The position numbers and the translations under genes were made by a program. A stretch of DNA of 64,000 nucleotides, taken from the NCBI GenBank assembly GCA_963739995.1, contig CAVUCH010000004.1, forward strand, positions 372,001-436,000, in the 5' to 3' direction. This document shows, in pieces, positions 24,593 through 33,886 of the stretch. Under the pieces are notes generated by a model, which worked only from the letters and a program-made list of their open reading frames with translations, searched no databases and was not told the DNA's origin. The stretch comes from CAVUCH01 sp963739995 (GTDB taxonomy: Bacteria; Acidobacteriota; Vicinamibacteria; Vicinamibacterales; JAENWD01). Each line of letters starts with the position of its first letter. Position 1 is the stretch's first letter.

Positions 24593-26980
24593 CTACTCGA
24601 CTCTCAGCGCCACCATCGGGTCCACCCGGGTGGCGCGCCGTGCCGGCACATAACAGGCGGCCAGCGCCACAGTAGCGAGGAACGCGGCCACGCCTGAGAG
24701 CGTGAGCGGATCGGTGGCGCCGGTCTCGAACAGCAGGCTCCCCATCACTCGAGTGGCGGCGAGTGCGCCGACGAGACCGAACAGCAGGCCCACGATGGTC
24801 AGCGCCATCCCGTGCTGCACGATCAGGCGGAGAACATCGCCATGTCCGGCGCCGAGCGCGACACGCACGCCGATCTCGTGGCGGCGCTGGGTCACCGAGT
24901 GCGAGATGACGCCATAGAGACCGAGGGCCGCCAGCAGCAGCGCCATGCCGGCGAACCCGCCGAGAAGGTAGACGAGCAGCCGCGGACGCGCCACCGTGTT
25001 GGCGACGACTTCCTCCATGGTGCGGATCTCGGCGACCGGCTGGTTCGGGTCGATCTCCCGGACGGCAGCAGCGGCCGCGGTCGAAAGCGCCATCGGATCC
25101 CCGGCCCCACGCAGGAGGAGCGTCATCTGCGCGAAGGGCATCTGCGCGTACGGGCGGTAGATGGCCGGGGCCGCCTTCTCGGTCGGGCCCATCTCGCGCA
25201 CGCTGCCGACGACGCCGACGATCTCGCCCGAGATTGTCTCCCCCCACTCGAAGCTGATGCGTCTGCCGAGGGGACTGGTGCCGCCGAAGTACTCGCGCGC
25301 GAGGGCATCGTTGACGATGAACACGGGACCGCCGCGCTCGTTGTCCCTTGCGTCAAAAAACCGGCCGCGCAACAGAGGCACTCCGAGGGCGCGGAAGTAG
25401 TCGCCCGCAATCGGGCGAATGTCGGTGGAGTATTCTTCGCCCGGCCGCGGGCGGGGCCGGTCGTTGATGTAGAACGAGTGGCCGATCTTCTGTCCGGTCA
25501 GCGGCAGGTAGGCGACGGCGCCCGCCGCGGTGGCGCCCGGCAGCGTTCCAAGGCGCGGGAGCAGCGCTCCCATGAAGTTCCGCAGCGCCGGATCCTCGCT
25601 GTACTGCGTTCCCGCCATCATCACACGCATCGTCAGCACGTGCTCCGCGCGAACGCCGGTATCGACCTGCAGCAAACGGTCGAGGCTGCGACCGAGCAGG
25701 CCGGCGCCCACCAGCAGGACGACTGCAAGACCCACCTCCGCAACCACCAGACCGCTGCGAAGACGATTGCGGCCCGACGTCGTGCCCCGCATGGCATCGC
25801 GCGTCGTCTGCGCCAGGTTCAAGGCGGATGCGGCTACCGCGGGCGCGGTGCCAAACAGGACGCCGGTGAGCAGCGACATGACGAACGCAAAGCCGAGCAC
25901 GCGTCCATCGACGCGCACTTCATCGAGCCGGGGCAGCGCAAGATCTGCGGGAAGCAGCCGCACGAGCAGTTCCGTGCCCCAGAGCGCCAGTACCAGCCCG
26001 AACACGCCGGCAACCGTCGCCAGCAGCACGCTCTCGGTGAGCATCTGGCGAACCACTCGTCCGCGCGTAGCTCCGAGCGCGAGCCGCACGGCAATCTCCG
26101 TTTGCCGCGTCGCGGCCCGGGCAAGGAGGAGGTTGGCCACATTGACGCACGCGATGAGCAGCAACAGGCCGACGGCTCCGAGCAGCACGAGCAGCGCCGG
26201 CCGGGCATCCCCGGTGACCTGCTCGTGAACAGGAACGACGGTGGCCCCCCAGTTCGTGTTTCGCGGATACGCGCGTGCGAGGCGGCCGGCAATCCCGCTC
26301 ATCTCCGTACGTGCCTGCTCGACGGTGGTGGCGGAACCGAGTCGAGCCACCACCTGCAGGTAGCGTCCGCGTGCATCCTGCGGGAACCGTTCCGGCACCC
26401 ACAAATCGGGTCTGCCGCCCACGGACCGGAACGAAGCCGGCATCACACCCAGCACGGTCAGCAGACGGCCGTTCAGCGTGATGCCTCGTCCGACGATGCC
26501 GGGATCGCTGCCGAAGCGGCGCTGCCACAGACGTGAGCTGAGCACCGCCACGGCCTTGTCTTCGTCGCCCCTGGCGAACGGCCGGCCCAATTGCGCGCTG
26601 GTACCCAGCACTTCGAAGAAGTTGTCCGTCGCCAGCCGCGCCAGCACCTCTTCAGGCTCGCCACCGCCGGTGAGGTTCTGCGGCTGATCGTAGCTGGCGG
26701 CCAGGCCGCTGAAGCTCCGTGCCTGCTCGCGCCACGCGAAGAAGTTCGCAGGCGACACCACGTTCCGTACACGGCCGCGCGGATTTCGCTCCCACACCAT
26801 GACCAGCCGGTCAGGGTCGCGATATTCAAGGGGCCGGAGAAGCACCGAGTTGACGAGCGTGAACATCGCGGTGCTCGCGCCGATTCCCAGCGCGAGCGTG
26901 AACACGGCGATAAGACTGAAACCGGCGCTCTTCCGGAGCGAGCGCATGGCGTAGCGGGTATCCCGAAGGAGCGTCTCCAT
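24593..26980 (-). CDS. ADOP/MacB-type ABC permease, copy 2
   Basis: The product is 795 residues from ATG 26980, where AGAGGA precedes the start. It begins METLLRDTRYAMRSLRKSAGFSLIAVFTLALGIGASTAMFTLVNSVLL, the typical N-terminal helix of this class. Both MacB-type periplasmic cores are present, as are both FtsX units (ACVNVANLLLARAATRQTEIAVRLALGATRGRVVRQMLTESVLL and RRHEIGVRVALGAGHGDVLRLIVQHG). The protein ends YVPARRATRVDPMVALRVE, the conserved C-terminal block. It lies 212 bp upstream of copy 1 on the same strand. The two copies share many short blocks, so they likely arose by duplication, but the periplasmic cores have diverged. The longer open frame upstream to 27217 lacks this pattern and was not used. 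Confidence 0.9.
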   Translation of the reverse strand: METLLRDTRYAMRSLRKSAGFSLIAVFTLALGIGASTAMFTLVNSVLLRPLEYRDPDRLVMVWERNPRGRVRNVVSPANFFAWREQARSFSGLAASYDQPQNLTGGGEPEEVLARLATDNFFEVLGTSAQLGRPFARGDEDKAVAVLSSRLWQRRFGSDPGIVGRGITLNGRLLTVLGVMPASFRSVGGRPDLWVPERFPQDARGRYLQVVARLGSATTVEQARTEMSGIAGRLARAYPRNTNWGATVVPVHEQVTGDARPALLVLLGAVGLLLLIACVNVANLLLARAATRQTEIAVRLALGATRGRVVRQMLTESVLLATVAGVFGLVLALWGTELLVRLLPADLALPRLDEVRVDGRVLGFAFVMSLLTGVLFGTAPAVAASALNLAQTTRDAMRGTTSGRNRLRSGLVVAEVGLAVVLLVGAGLLGRSLDRLLQVDTGVRAEHVLTMRVMMAGTQYSEDPALRNFMGALLPRLGTLPGATAAGAVAYLPLTGQKIGHSFYINDRPRPRPGEEYSTDIRPIAGDYFRALGVPLLRGRFFDARDNERGGPVFIVNDALAREYFGGTSPLGRRISFEWGETISGEIVGVVGSVREMGPTEKAAPAIYRPYAQMPFAQMTLLLRGAGDPMALSTAAAAAVREIDPNQPVAEIRTMEEVVANTVARPRLLVYLLGGFAGMALLLAALGLYGVISHSVTQRRHEIGVRVALGAGHGDVLRLIVQHGMALTIVGLLFGLVGALAATRVMGSLLFETGATDPLTLSGVAAFLATVALAACYVPARRATRVDPMVALRVE

Positions 26981-27392
26981 CAAATCCTCTCGTGGCGCGG
27001 CCGGGACGCACGGGGCCTGCCGGTGTGTGGCAGGCCGTTCGGCCCGCGCGCGTGAACCGGAGGGGAGTATAGGAAGGCCCGTGCCACACCCCTCGGGCGC
27101 CATCCGCCGGCGATTTGCAGGTATGTTTTCGCGGGCGGCCAGTTTCAGGCCGCGCGAAGTGTTCGGTCGTGGCACGGGCGTGAGCCGAAATCGCACACCG
27201 GCCGACGTGATACCCATGGGCTGCAGGCAACAGGCTGCAGGCAGCAGGCATGTCCGGCCGCAACGCCCGGCCCGCGAGGGGGCATGCCGGACCAGCAGCG
27301 AACCAGGGCCGCCGAACCTACGGCCCGACCAGCCCGCAGGCTGTTAGCCTGCAGCCTGAAGCCTGCTCTGCGCGGATAGCCTCCCAGACCCG
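26981..27392. other. Intergenic region of 412 bp between divergent genes
   Basis: This gap separates the minus-strand permease copy 2 from the plus-strand YdjM-like gene, so it should hold two promoters. No clear -35/-10 pair was recognised by eye. Positions 27218-27366 hold a degenerate inverted array, described separately. Confidence 0.5.
27218..27366. repeat. Inverted array of short GGCTGCAGGC-like repeats
   Basis: The left arm (27218-27249) has repeats of GGCTGCAGGCAACAGGCTG type. The right arm (27336-27366) reads as imperfect complements (GCAGGCTGTTAGCCTGCAGC). Between them GGCATGTCCGG (27248-27258) is echoed by GGCATGCCGG (27281-27290). The arms could pair to give a large imperfect hairpin that ends 27 bp before the YdjM-like ATG. 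The composition and layout recall the heptamer array at 62661-62790, though the units differ. Confidence 0.6.
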
Positions 27393-28631
27393 ATGGACAA
27401 CGTCACCCACACGCTCGTCGGCGTTCTCGTCGGTGAGGCCACTTCCCGCCTGCTCCCGCTCGCGAAGGGCGGCTTGGCGTTCCAGCAGCGGCGCAATCTG
27501 TGCGTCTGGCTCATGGCCATCGGCAGCAATCTGCCCGACGCGGATGTTCTGCACTCCCTGATTGCGGGCGGCAAGCTCGATTACCTGCTGCACCACCGCG
27601 GGTACACGCATACGGTCATCGGCGCCCTCCTCGCGTCGGCGCTCATGTTCGCCGCCTGCCATGTGTGGTGGCGGTGGCGCCCGGCAACGCCGAGCGGTCC
27701 GGATCGACTCTGGGTGGCAGGCGTGGCCTGCCTTGCGCCGCTGCTGCACATCGCCATGGACGCGACGAACAGCTACGGAGTGCATCCATTCTGGCCGTTT
27801 CAGAACGACTGGTTCTACGGCGATTCGGTGTTCATCATCGAGCCGCTCTTCTGGGCTGCGGCGGCGCCACTCGTGTTCGTTCTGCGCACGGCGCTGGCCA
27901 GGACGCTCGTTGGGGCCGTGTTGTGCGCGGGTGTGGCGCTGAGCTTCCTGGTGGGGTTGGTGCCACAGCCGCTCGCAGTGGGCCTCGTCGTCCTGATGCT
28001 CGCGATGCTGTTGACTGGCACGGTCACCCGTGCGCAGACGGCGGTGCTCGCGGGCCTCGCGTGCTGGCTCGTGACGACGGCTGCGTTCATCGCCGCATCC
28101 CAGGTTGCAAGCCGTCGGGCCGGCGAGGTCGCAGGCGAGCACTTCGCTACGGAGACGACACTTGCTCGCATCCTCTCGCCCATGCCCATCAACCCGGTCT
28201 GCTGGGAGCTCATTCTCGCGCAGCAGGACGGCGACGCCTACGTGCTTCGTCGAGCGATGCTGTCGCTGGCGCCGTCGTGGATGCCCGCGACTCGCTGTCC
28301 CAGCCGCAGCCTCGACCGGCGCACGACCGCACCGCTTTCACCCGTCGGCGTCCACAGCCGGCCCTCGCTGCAGTGGTACGGTGAGATCGTCATGCCGCGT
28401 GAACGGGTGGTCCGAGTGACGCGAGAGAATTGCGAGGCCGCGGCCTTCACGCGTTTCGCTCGTGCGCTGTGGGTCGCGGAACGGGACGGACGTTGGTGGA
28501 TCGGGGACCTGCGCTTCGACCGCGAGCCGGCCGCAGGCTTTGCGGAACTGGAGCTCCGACGAACGTCAACACAGTGTCCGGCGCACGTGCCGCCGTGGAC
28601 ACCGCCACGCGCGGACATCCTCGGGCCCTAG
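27393..28631 (+). CDS. YdjM/LexA-binding inner-membrane metal-dependent hydrolase family protein
   Basis: This 412-residue membrane protein begins MDNVTHTLVGVLVGEA, the characteristic start of PF04307. The motif HTLVG near the N-terminus, SNLPDADVL (about 48-56) and the HHRGYTHTVIG block (about 67-77) contain the conserved His/Asp residues believed to bind metal. At least seven hydrophobic segments follow. The C-terminal third (from about residue 290) is soluble and less conserved. In E. coli YdjM is induced by LexA-regulated damage response, but whether the family is truly hydrolytic is not settled. No LexA box was noticed upstream. The stop TAG at 28629 is the exact left boundary of the MITE-like repeat at 28629-28795. 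Confidence 0.85.
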   Translation: MDNVTHTLVGVLVGEATSRLLPLAKGGLAFQQRRNLCVWLMAIGSNLPDADVLHSLIAGGKLDYLLHHRGYTHTVIGALLASALMFAACHVWWRWRPATPSGPDRLWVAGVACLAPLLHIAMDATNSYGVHPFWPFQNDWFYGDSVFIIEPLFWAAAAPLVFVLRTALARTLVGAVLCAGVALSFLVGLVPQPLAVGLVVLMLAMLLTGTVTRAQTAVLAGLACWLVTTAAFIAASQVASRRAGEVAGEHFATETTLARILSPMPINPVCWELILAQQDGDAYVLRRAMLSLAPSWMPATRCPSRSLDRRTTAPLSPVGVHSRPSLQWYGEIVMPRERVVRVTRENCEAAAFTRFARALWVAERDGRWWIGDLRFDREPAAGFAELELRRTSTQCPAHVPPWTPPRADILGP

Positions 28632-28795
28632 TGGCCTGTCTCGGCTGAAGCGGTAGTGGATTTCAGAGCGCGGCGCCTGGATGGCAAGGCGCGACGACCG
28701 AGCATACCAGGAGTATTGGAGGGAGGGGCAACGCCGCCAGTCGGCATGCCCCGCCCGACAGGCGCTCTACAGATGACCAGGACAGGTCACTCTAG
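28629..28795 (+). repeat. MITE-like structured repeat, copy A
   Basis: The element occupies most of a 302-bp gap and is about 167 bp. Imperfect terminal inverted repeats (left CTAGTGGCCTGTCTCGG at 28629-28645, right complement at 28777-28795) flank a core at 28666-28762. The core matches copy B (minus strand, 44345-44441) at about 76 of 97 positions without gaps, counted by eye. The core hairpin (28685-28736) has a 5-base loop. Paired bases alternate with tandem G-A/A-G mismatches. No ORF is inside, so any transposase would act in trans. The rest of the gap, 28796-28933, shows nothing more. The left repeat overlaps the stop codon of the YdjM-like gene. Confidence 0.7.
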
Positions 28796-28933
28796 TGTGC
28801 TCCATCGGCCCTCTGCACTGCCCGGATCTGGGACACCGCTGTTGCACGAACGGTCAGCCAGCACACGTTGGTCTGATTGACAGGGGGTTTCCTTCAAACT
28901 GACCCTGGCACAGCCGTTGCCACGTCCGCAGCC

Positions 28934-31349
28934 ATGCAGCACCTCCGCTACGCCGTCCGGCGGTTGCGCCTCTCACCGGGGTTCACGCTCGTGGCCGTCC
29001 TGACGCTGGTGCTGGGGATGGGCGCCAACAGTGCCTTCTTCAGCGTGCTCTACGGTGTCGTCCTCAGGCAGCCGCCGTATCCGGACGCCGGCAGGCTCGT
29101 GCGCGTGCAGAACCTCTCGGAGGGTCAGGCAGCAAACGGTGGGACGCTTTCACGCGCGGAGTTCCTGGACTATCGAGCCCGCCAGCGGGCCTTCGAGGGG
29201 CTTGCCGCGTCCAAGTGGGGTCGCGCCACGCTCACCTCGGAGGACGGAGCCGAGCGCGTGAAGGTGTCGGACGTCACCGCGAACCTGTTCAACGTGCTCG
29301 GCGTGGCTCCGTCGCGTGGACGCGGATTTCACACGACCGAAGAACAGGACCCCGCGCGTGCGGTGGCGGTCATCAGCGCCGAGTTCTGGCGCGTGCACTT
29401 CGGCGGAGCCGAAGACGTGCTCGGACGCACCATCCGCTTGAACGGCGTCGAGCGCGCCATCATCGGGATCCTCCCGGCCACCTTCTCCTATCCCGAACCT
29501 GGCATGGCCGTGTGGCTGCCGCTGGACCTGAGCCCCCGGGGCGAGTCGGACCGCGGCGACCACTACCTCTCCGTCGTGGGCCGGCTTCAAGCAGGTGTGA
29601 GCCCCGCGCAGGCCAGGCTGGATCTGCAGCGTGTCGCGCGGGACCTGCAGGCGGACGCGCCCGCTGACTACCCGCCCGATGCGCGGTGGACGATCGGCTT
29701 CGATTCGCTCCGCCACAGCCAGTTCGGTCACATGCTCGTGCCGCTCGGCATGCTGGCGTCCTCCGCCGCCTTCGTGCTGCTGATCGCGTGCGTCAACGTC
29801 GACGACGATGTCGCTTTTGCGTGCGCTGGCCAGGCGGCGCGAGTTGGCGATCAGGCTGTCGCTCGGCGCGGGTCGGAGGGATATCATCCGCCAGCTCGTC
29901 GCAGAGGCAGCCATCGTGTGTGCGCTCGGCGCGATCGGGGGACTCGCCCTGGCCGCCTGGGGGCTCGACGCGCTTCGTGCGTTCGCCCCTGCGGACATCC
30001 CGCGGCTGAACGAGGTCGCAATCAACCTCCCTGTTGCGCTCTTCACGGGTGCGGTGCTCGTCGGGGTCACGCTGGTCGTCGGGCTCGCGCCAGCCATGGT
30101 TGTGACACAACTGCGAGGATCCGCCACGGCAATTCCCACGACGAGGGCCTCCGATGGCCGTGGGGCCAGCCGGCTGCGCGAGGCGTTCATGGTGATGGAA
30201 ATCGCGCTCGCGGCCTCCCTCCTGGTGTGCGCCGGGTTGACGCTGCGAAGCCTGCAGGGGTTGCTCCAGGTCGATCTCGGGTTCCGCACCGAGCACCGCT
30301 TCAGCTTCAAGACGAACCTCACGCCAGGCGCTTACCCCGACTCGGAACACGTCGAGCGCTTCTACGAGCGGCTGACGGCCCAGATGGACGCAATGCCTGG
30401 CACGATCTCCACGGGAGCCATCTCGTACCTGCCGTTGAGCGGTGAAGGCACGGCAATCGATGCGGCGCCAGAAGCATCTCCCGCCGGAACCGTCACGGAG
30501 CGCCGGACCGTGGGGTGGGGCATCGTGCGCGGACACTACTTCGAAACGATGGACCTGCCGCTGCTGCAGGGACGCTTGTTCTCGGCCAGCGACCGGAAGG
30601 ACTCCCTTCCGGTGGCAATCGTCGATGAGATCCTCGCGCGGCGGCTGTGGTCCAGCGAAGCCGCCGCGATCGGCCAGCGCATTCGGCTCGGCGCCGGGTC
30701 CGATGCCGGCCTGCGAACGGTGATTGGCGTTGTCCGGCGAGTGACTCACTTTGGTCCGGGCAGGGAGTCGCTGCCCATGGCCTATGCACCGCAATCGCAG
30801 TTCTACCAACGCGGCATGTACACGGTCATTCGAACGAAGGCACCGCTGCAGGTCGTCGCGGAAGGGGCACGCGCAGCGGTCGCATCGGCGGATCCCTCCG
30901 TCCCGATGTATTTCGCCGAAACCGTTGACGGGCGGTACGCCGAGGTCCTGGCGCTGCCACGATTCACGGCTGGTCTGGTGAGCGCCTTTTCGACGCTGGC
31001 GCTCGTTCTGGCCGGAGTCGGCATCTTCGGCGTGACGGGATATGCGGTCGGCCAGCGGACCCGCGAGTTCGGCATCCGCATGGCGCTCGGGGCGCCTCGC
31101 TCCCACGTGTGCGGACTCGTGCTCGGCCGGGTGGGCAAGCTGACCGCCGCGGGTGTCGTGCTGGGCGTGGCCTTGGCCCTTGCGCTCGGCCGGTTGATGT
31201 CCGGGATGCTGTTCGGTGTCGATCCGTCGGACGTGCCGACGCTGTCAGCGGCGATCGCCACCGTTGCCGCCACGGCGCTGGTTGCCAGCCTTGCGCCGCT
31301 GCGGCACGCACTCCAGGTGAACCCGGCCGAGACGCTGCGCGCCGAGTGA
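28934..31349 (+). pseudogene. ADOP/MacB-type ABC permease, copy 3, with one frameshift
   Basis: Two frames together give one full ADOP permease of about 804 residues. Frame 1 from ATG 28934 (MQHLRYAVRRLRLSPGF) covers the first helix, the first periplasmic core and the start of FtsX unit 1 up to LIACVNV. Frame 3 continues with LLRALARRRELAIRLSLGAGRRDIIRQL through the second unit to 31349 (HALQVNPAETLRAE). The break lies near 29798-29808, in GTCGACGACGATG. Removing one base restores the family sequence VNVxNxxLLRALARRRE. Everything else looks intact, so it may be a sequencing error in a working gene. It is the only one of the four ADOP genes on the plus strand. No ATPase is adjacent. Confidence 0.8.
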
Positions 31350-31351
31350 CC

Positions 31352-32833
31352 TCAGGACCTTCCCCCGATATCAACCGCGATGTGGCGCCAATGCCCCTGG
31401 CGGAAGCGGGCCACGCTCAGCACGCAGCGCGTGACGTGCCCCAGCAGGATGGCGCGCCAGATGTCCGCCGACTCGAGCGTGTCCGTCTGCTGCACCACCC
31501 AGCAGAAGCCGAGCGGAAGCAGCACCTGCGACGCGAGCGAGATGTAGAGCGGGCTGCGCGTGTCCCCCGTGCCCTGGAGGCCCCCTGTGTAGGTCAGCGC
31601 AACGGCAATGAACAGCCCCGAGACGCTCAAATAGCGTAGCAGCTGCACGCCCAGGGTCACGACCACGGGGTCGGTCATCCCGAACACGATCAACAACATC
31701 CTCGGGGCAAACAGAAAGAGCACACCGAGGGTCGCGGCGCCCGCAAGCGCAATGCGGCCCGCAACGTGAACGGCCCGATCGGCGCGGTCCGGATTCCCGG
31801 CGCCGAGGTTCTGGCCGGCCACCGTAGCCGCGGCGCCCATCAGGCCGACCGCCGTCCAGGTGACGAGCGAAAAGAGCTCGGTGTACGCCACGGCATACGC
31901 GGCCTGCGCCTCCGCGCTGTGGGCCAGCGAGCCGATGAATCCGAGCAGCAGAACACCCGCGACGTTCATCACGACCCCTTGCACACCCGCCGGCAGCCCG
32001 AAACGAAACAGCGCGGCGATGATCGCCCAGTCGGGCCGCAGGCTGCCGCCCGCCGGGAACCGCACGACCCACATTCCACGGGACAAGGCCACGAGCGCGT
32101 AGACCCCGACGGCTCCCATTGCGATCACGGTCCCCATCGCGGCCCCGGCGGTCCCGAAGGCCGGTATCGGTCCGAGTCCCCGGATGAGCACGAAATTGAG
32201 GACGATGTTCAGCACCGTGACAGCGGCCCCGAGGCGAAGCGGCGTCCGTGCGTCGCCGGCCGACCGCAGTGCGCCTCCCAGCATGAAGAAGATCAGCATC
32301 CCGCTGCTGTACACGAAGAGGATGCGCAAGTACGGCAGCGCCTCCGCGCGGACCTCCGGCGCCGCGTTGACGAGGCCGAGCAGCATGGGGGCCAGCGCGT
32401 AGCCGATCGGGGCGAGCACGGCGAGCGAAAGCGCCACAGCGGTCAGGAACGCCTGGTACACCGTGCGGTTCACGCGCTCGGTGTCTCGCGCCCCCGCAAA
32501 GCGCGCGACGAGAACACTCATGCCGGTGAAGAGCGACGAGACGAACACGATCACCACGAGAAAGATCTGCCAGCTCACGCCAATTGCGGCGTTGGCGGCG
32601 AAGCCCACGTAGTGGCCGACCATCGCGTGGTCGATGATCCCCTGCAGGCCGCCAATCGCGTTCTGCAGCATGGTTGGCCACGCGAGGCGCCAGACGGCGG
32701 CACCGAGGGGGCCCTCGATGATGGAGCGGTCGTACTGCGTGCCCTGCGGCCGGGCAGCCGGTGCTATCGGTCGCGGGTCGGCGGATCCCGGCGTTGCGCT
32801 CGCAACGGCGGTGTTCTCGGATCGCTCGGTCAC
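31352..32833 (-). CDS. MATE-family multidrug/toxin efflux transporter
   Basis: The product is 493 residues from GTG 32833. After a disordered N-terminal 40 residues come twelve hydrophobic helices in two halves. The first half has PTMLQNAIGGLQGIIDHAMVGHYVG (about 52-76), the typical MATE helix-1 block with conserved residues for cation coupling. Later blocks, VAGQNLGAGNPDRA and YTGGLQGTGDTRSPLYISL, are also family-specific. MATE transporters expel drugs or metabolites using H+ or Na+ gradients. The substrate cannot be read. It is convergent with permease copy 3, with only 2 bp between the stop codons, and its 5' end is 49 bp from the end of meaB. Confidence 0.9.
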   Translation of the reverse strand: MTERSENTAVASATPGSADPRPIAPAARPQGTQYDRSIIEGPLGAAVWRLAWPTMLQNAIGGLQGIIDHAMVGHYVGFAANAAIGVSWQIFLVVIVFVSSLFTGMSVLVARFAGARDTERVNRTVYQAFLTAVALSLAVLAPIGYALAPMLLGLVNAAPEVRAEALPYLRILFVYSSGMLIFFMLGGALRSAGDARTPLRLGAAVTVLNIVLNFVLIRGLGPIPAFGTAGAAMGTVIAMGAVGVYALVALSRGMWVVRFPAGGSLRPDWAIIAALFRFGLPAGVQGVVMNVAGVLLLGFIGSLAHSAEAQAAYAVAYTELFSLVTWTAVGLMGAAATVAGQNLGAGNPDRADRAVHVAGRIALAGAATLGVLFLFAPRMLLIVFGMTDPVVVTLGVQLLRYLSVSGLFIAVALTYTGGLQGTGDTRSPLYISLASQVLLPLGFCWVVQQTDTLESADIWRAILLGHVTRCVLSVARFRQGHWRHIAVDIGGRS

Positions 32834-32882
32834 GTGTGGTCTCGACTGCCTGGAGCGAGGATCTTAGTGCAGCCGGAGGATG

Positions 32883-33872
32883 TCAGGCGAAGAACAGCTG
32901 CACCAGCTCGCGGGCCGCAGCGAACGAGGTGACATGGCCATCGAGCACGGCACGTTCGATATCCGGCAGGCGGCTCGAGACGAGCGGATGCCGCCGAAAG
33001 CGCTCTTGAACGGCGAGCGACACCAGCTCGCGCATCCATTCGAGCGCCTGGCGGCGGCGACGTTCGACGAATGCGCCGTTGGCGTTGAGCCGGTCGCCGT
33101 GCTCGAGGACCATCTCCCAGAGCGCGGGCACGCTCTCGCCGTAGAGGGCGGAACAGGTCGTGACCCGCGGGGTCCAGCCGTCGGTCGAGGCGGGAAAGAG
33201 GTGAAGCGCGCCCGCGTATTCGGCGCGCGTTCGCTCGGCGCGCGCCACGTTGTCGCCGTCGGCCTTGTTCACCGCCACGGCATCCACCATCTCCAGGATG
33301 CCGCGCTTGATGCCCTGCAGCCCGTCGCCCGTGCCGGCAATCATCAGCAGCAGGAAGAAGTCGGTCATCGACCGCACGGCCGTTTCCGACTGGCCAACGC
33401 CGACCGTTTCGACCAGGATGTTCGCGTAGCCGGCGGCCTCACAGAGCAGGATGGTCTCGCGGGTGTGCCGCGCCACGCCGCCGAGGTGTCCGCGCGCGGG
33501 CGAGGGACGGATGAAGGCGTTCTCCTCGAGCGACAGCCGTTCCATGCGCGTCTTGTCGCCCAGGATGCTGCCGCCGGAGATGGGACTCGACGGATCGACG
33601 CTGAGCACCGCGACGGGCTCGCCACGATCCTTGACCAGGTGCATGCCGAGCGTGTCGATGAATGTGCTCTTGCCCGACCCTGGCACACCGGTGATGCCAA
33701 CCCGCCGCGACCGGCCCGCGTACGGCAGCACCGCATCGAGCACGGCAGCCGCCCGCTCGGCGTCGGCCGGCAGCTCGCTCTCGACGAGCGTGATCGCCTG
33801 CGCAAGCACCACCCGGTCGCCGGCGCGGACGCCGGTCACATAGTCATCGACACTGAGCCTTCGGCGCGACAT
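32883..33872 (-). CDS. meaB: Methylmalonyl-CoA mutase-associated GTPase MeaB (ArgK family)
   Basis: The product is 329 residues from ATG 33872. A TTG immediately before could also start. The G-protein motifs are Walker A GVPGSGKSTF (about residues 56-65), VDPSSPISGGSILGDKTRM, DFFLLLMIAGTGDGLQGIKRG, VETVGVGQSE (switch) and NKADGDN. The N-terminal helices and the C-terminal arm (RRQALEWMRELVSLAVQERF) are standard for MeaB. It is the chaperone GTPase that gates cobalamin loading into, and protects, methylmalonyl-CoA mutase. It is the last gene of the operon mce-mutA-mutB-meaB, 14 bp after mutB, so coexpression is expected. Confidence 0.94.
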   Translation of the reverse strand: MSRRRLSVDDYVTGVRAGDRVVLAQAITLVESELPADAERAAAVLDAVLPYAGRSRRVGITGVPGSGKSTFIDTLGMHLVKDRGEPVAVLSVDPSSPISGGSILGDKTRMERLSLEENAFIRPSPARGHLGGVARHTRETILLCEAAGYANILVETVGVGQSETAVRSMTDFFLLLMIAGTGDGLQGIKRGILEMVDAVAVNKADGDNVARAERTRAEYAGALHLFPASTDGWTPRVTTCSALYGESVPALWEMVLEHGDRLNANGAFVERRRRQALEWMRELVSLAVQERFRRHPLVSSRLPDIERAVLDGHVTSFAAARELVQLFFA

Positions 33873-33886
33873 CAACGCCCTCCGTC

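Noticed and set aside
29798..29808. Programmed frameshift in ADOP permease copy 3
   Set aside because: No slippery sequence or known case in the family. The same kind of single-base insertion recurs in six unrelated genes, so error is the simpler reading.
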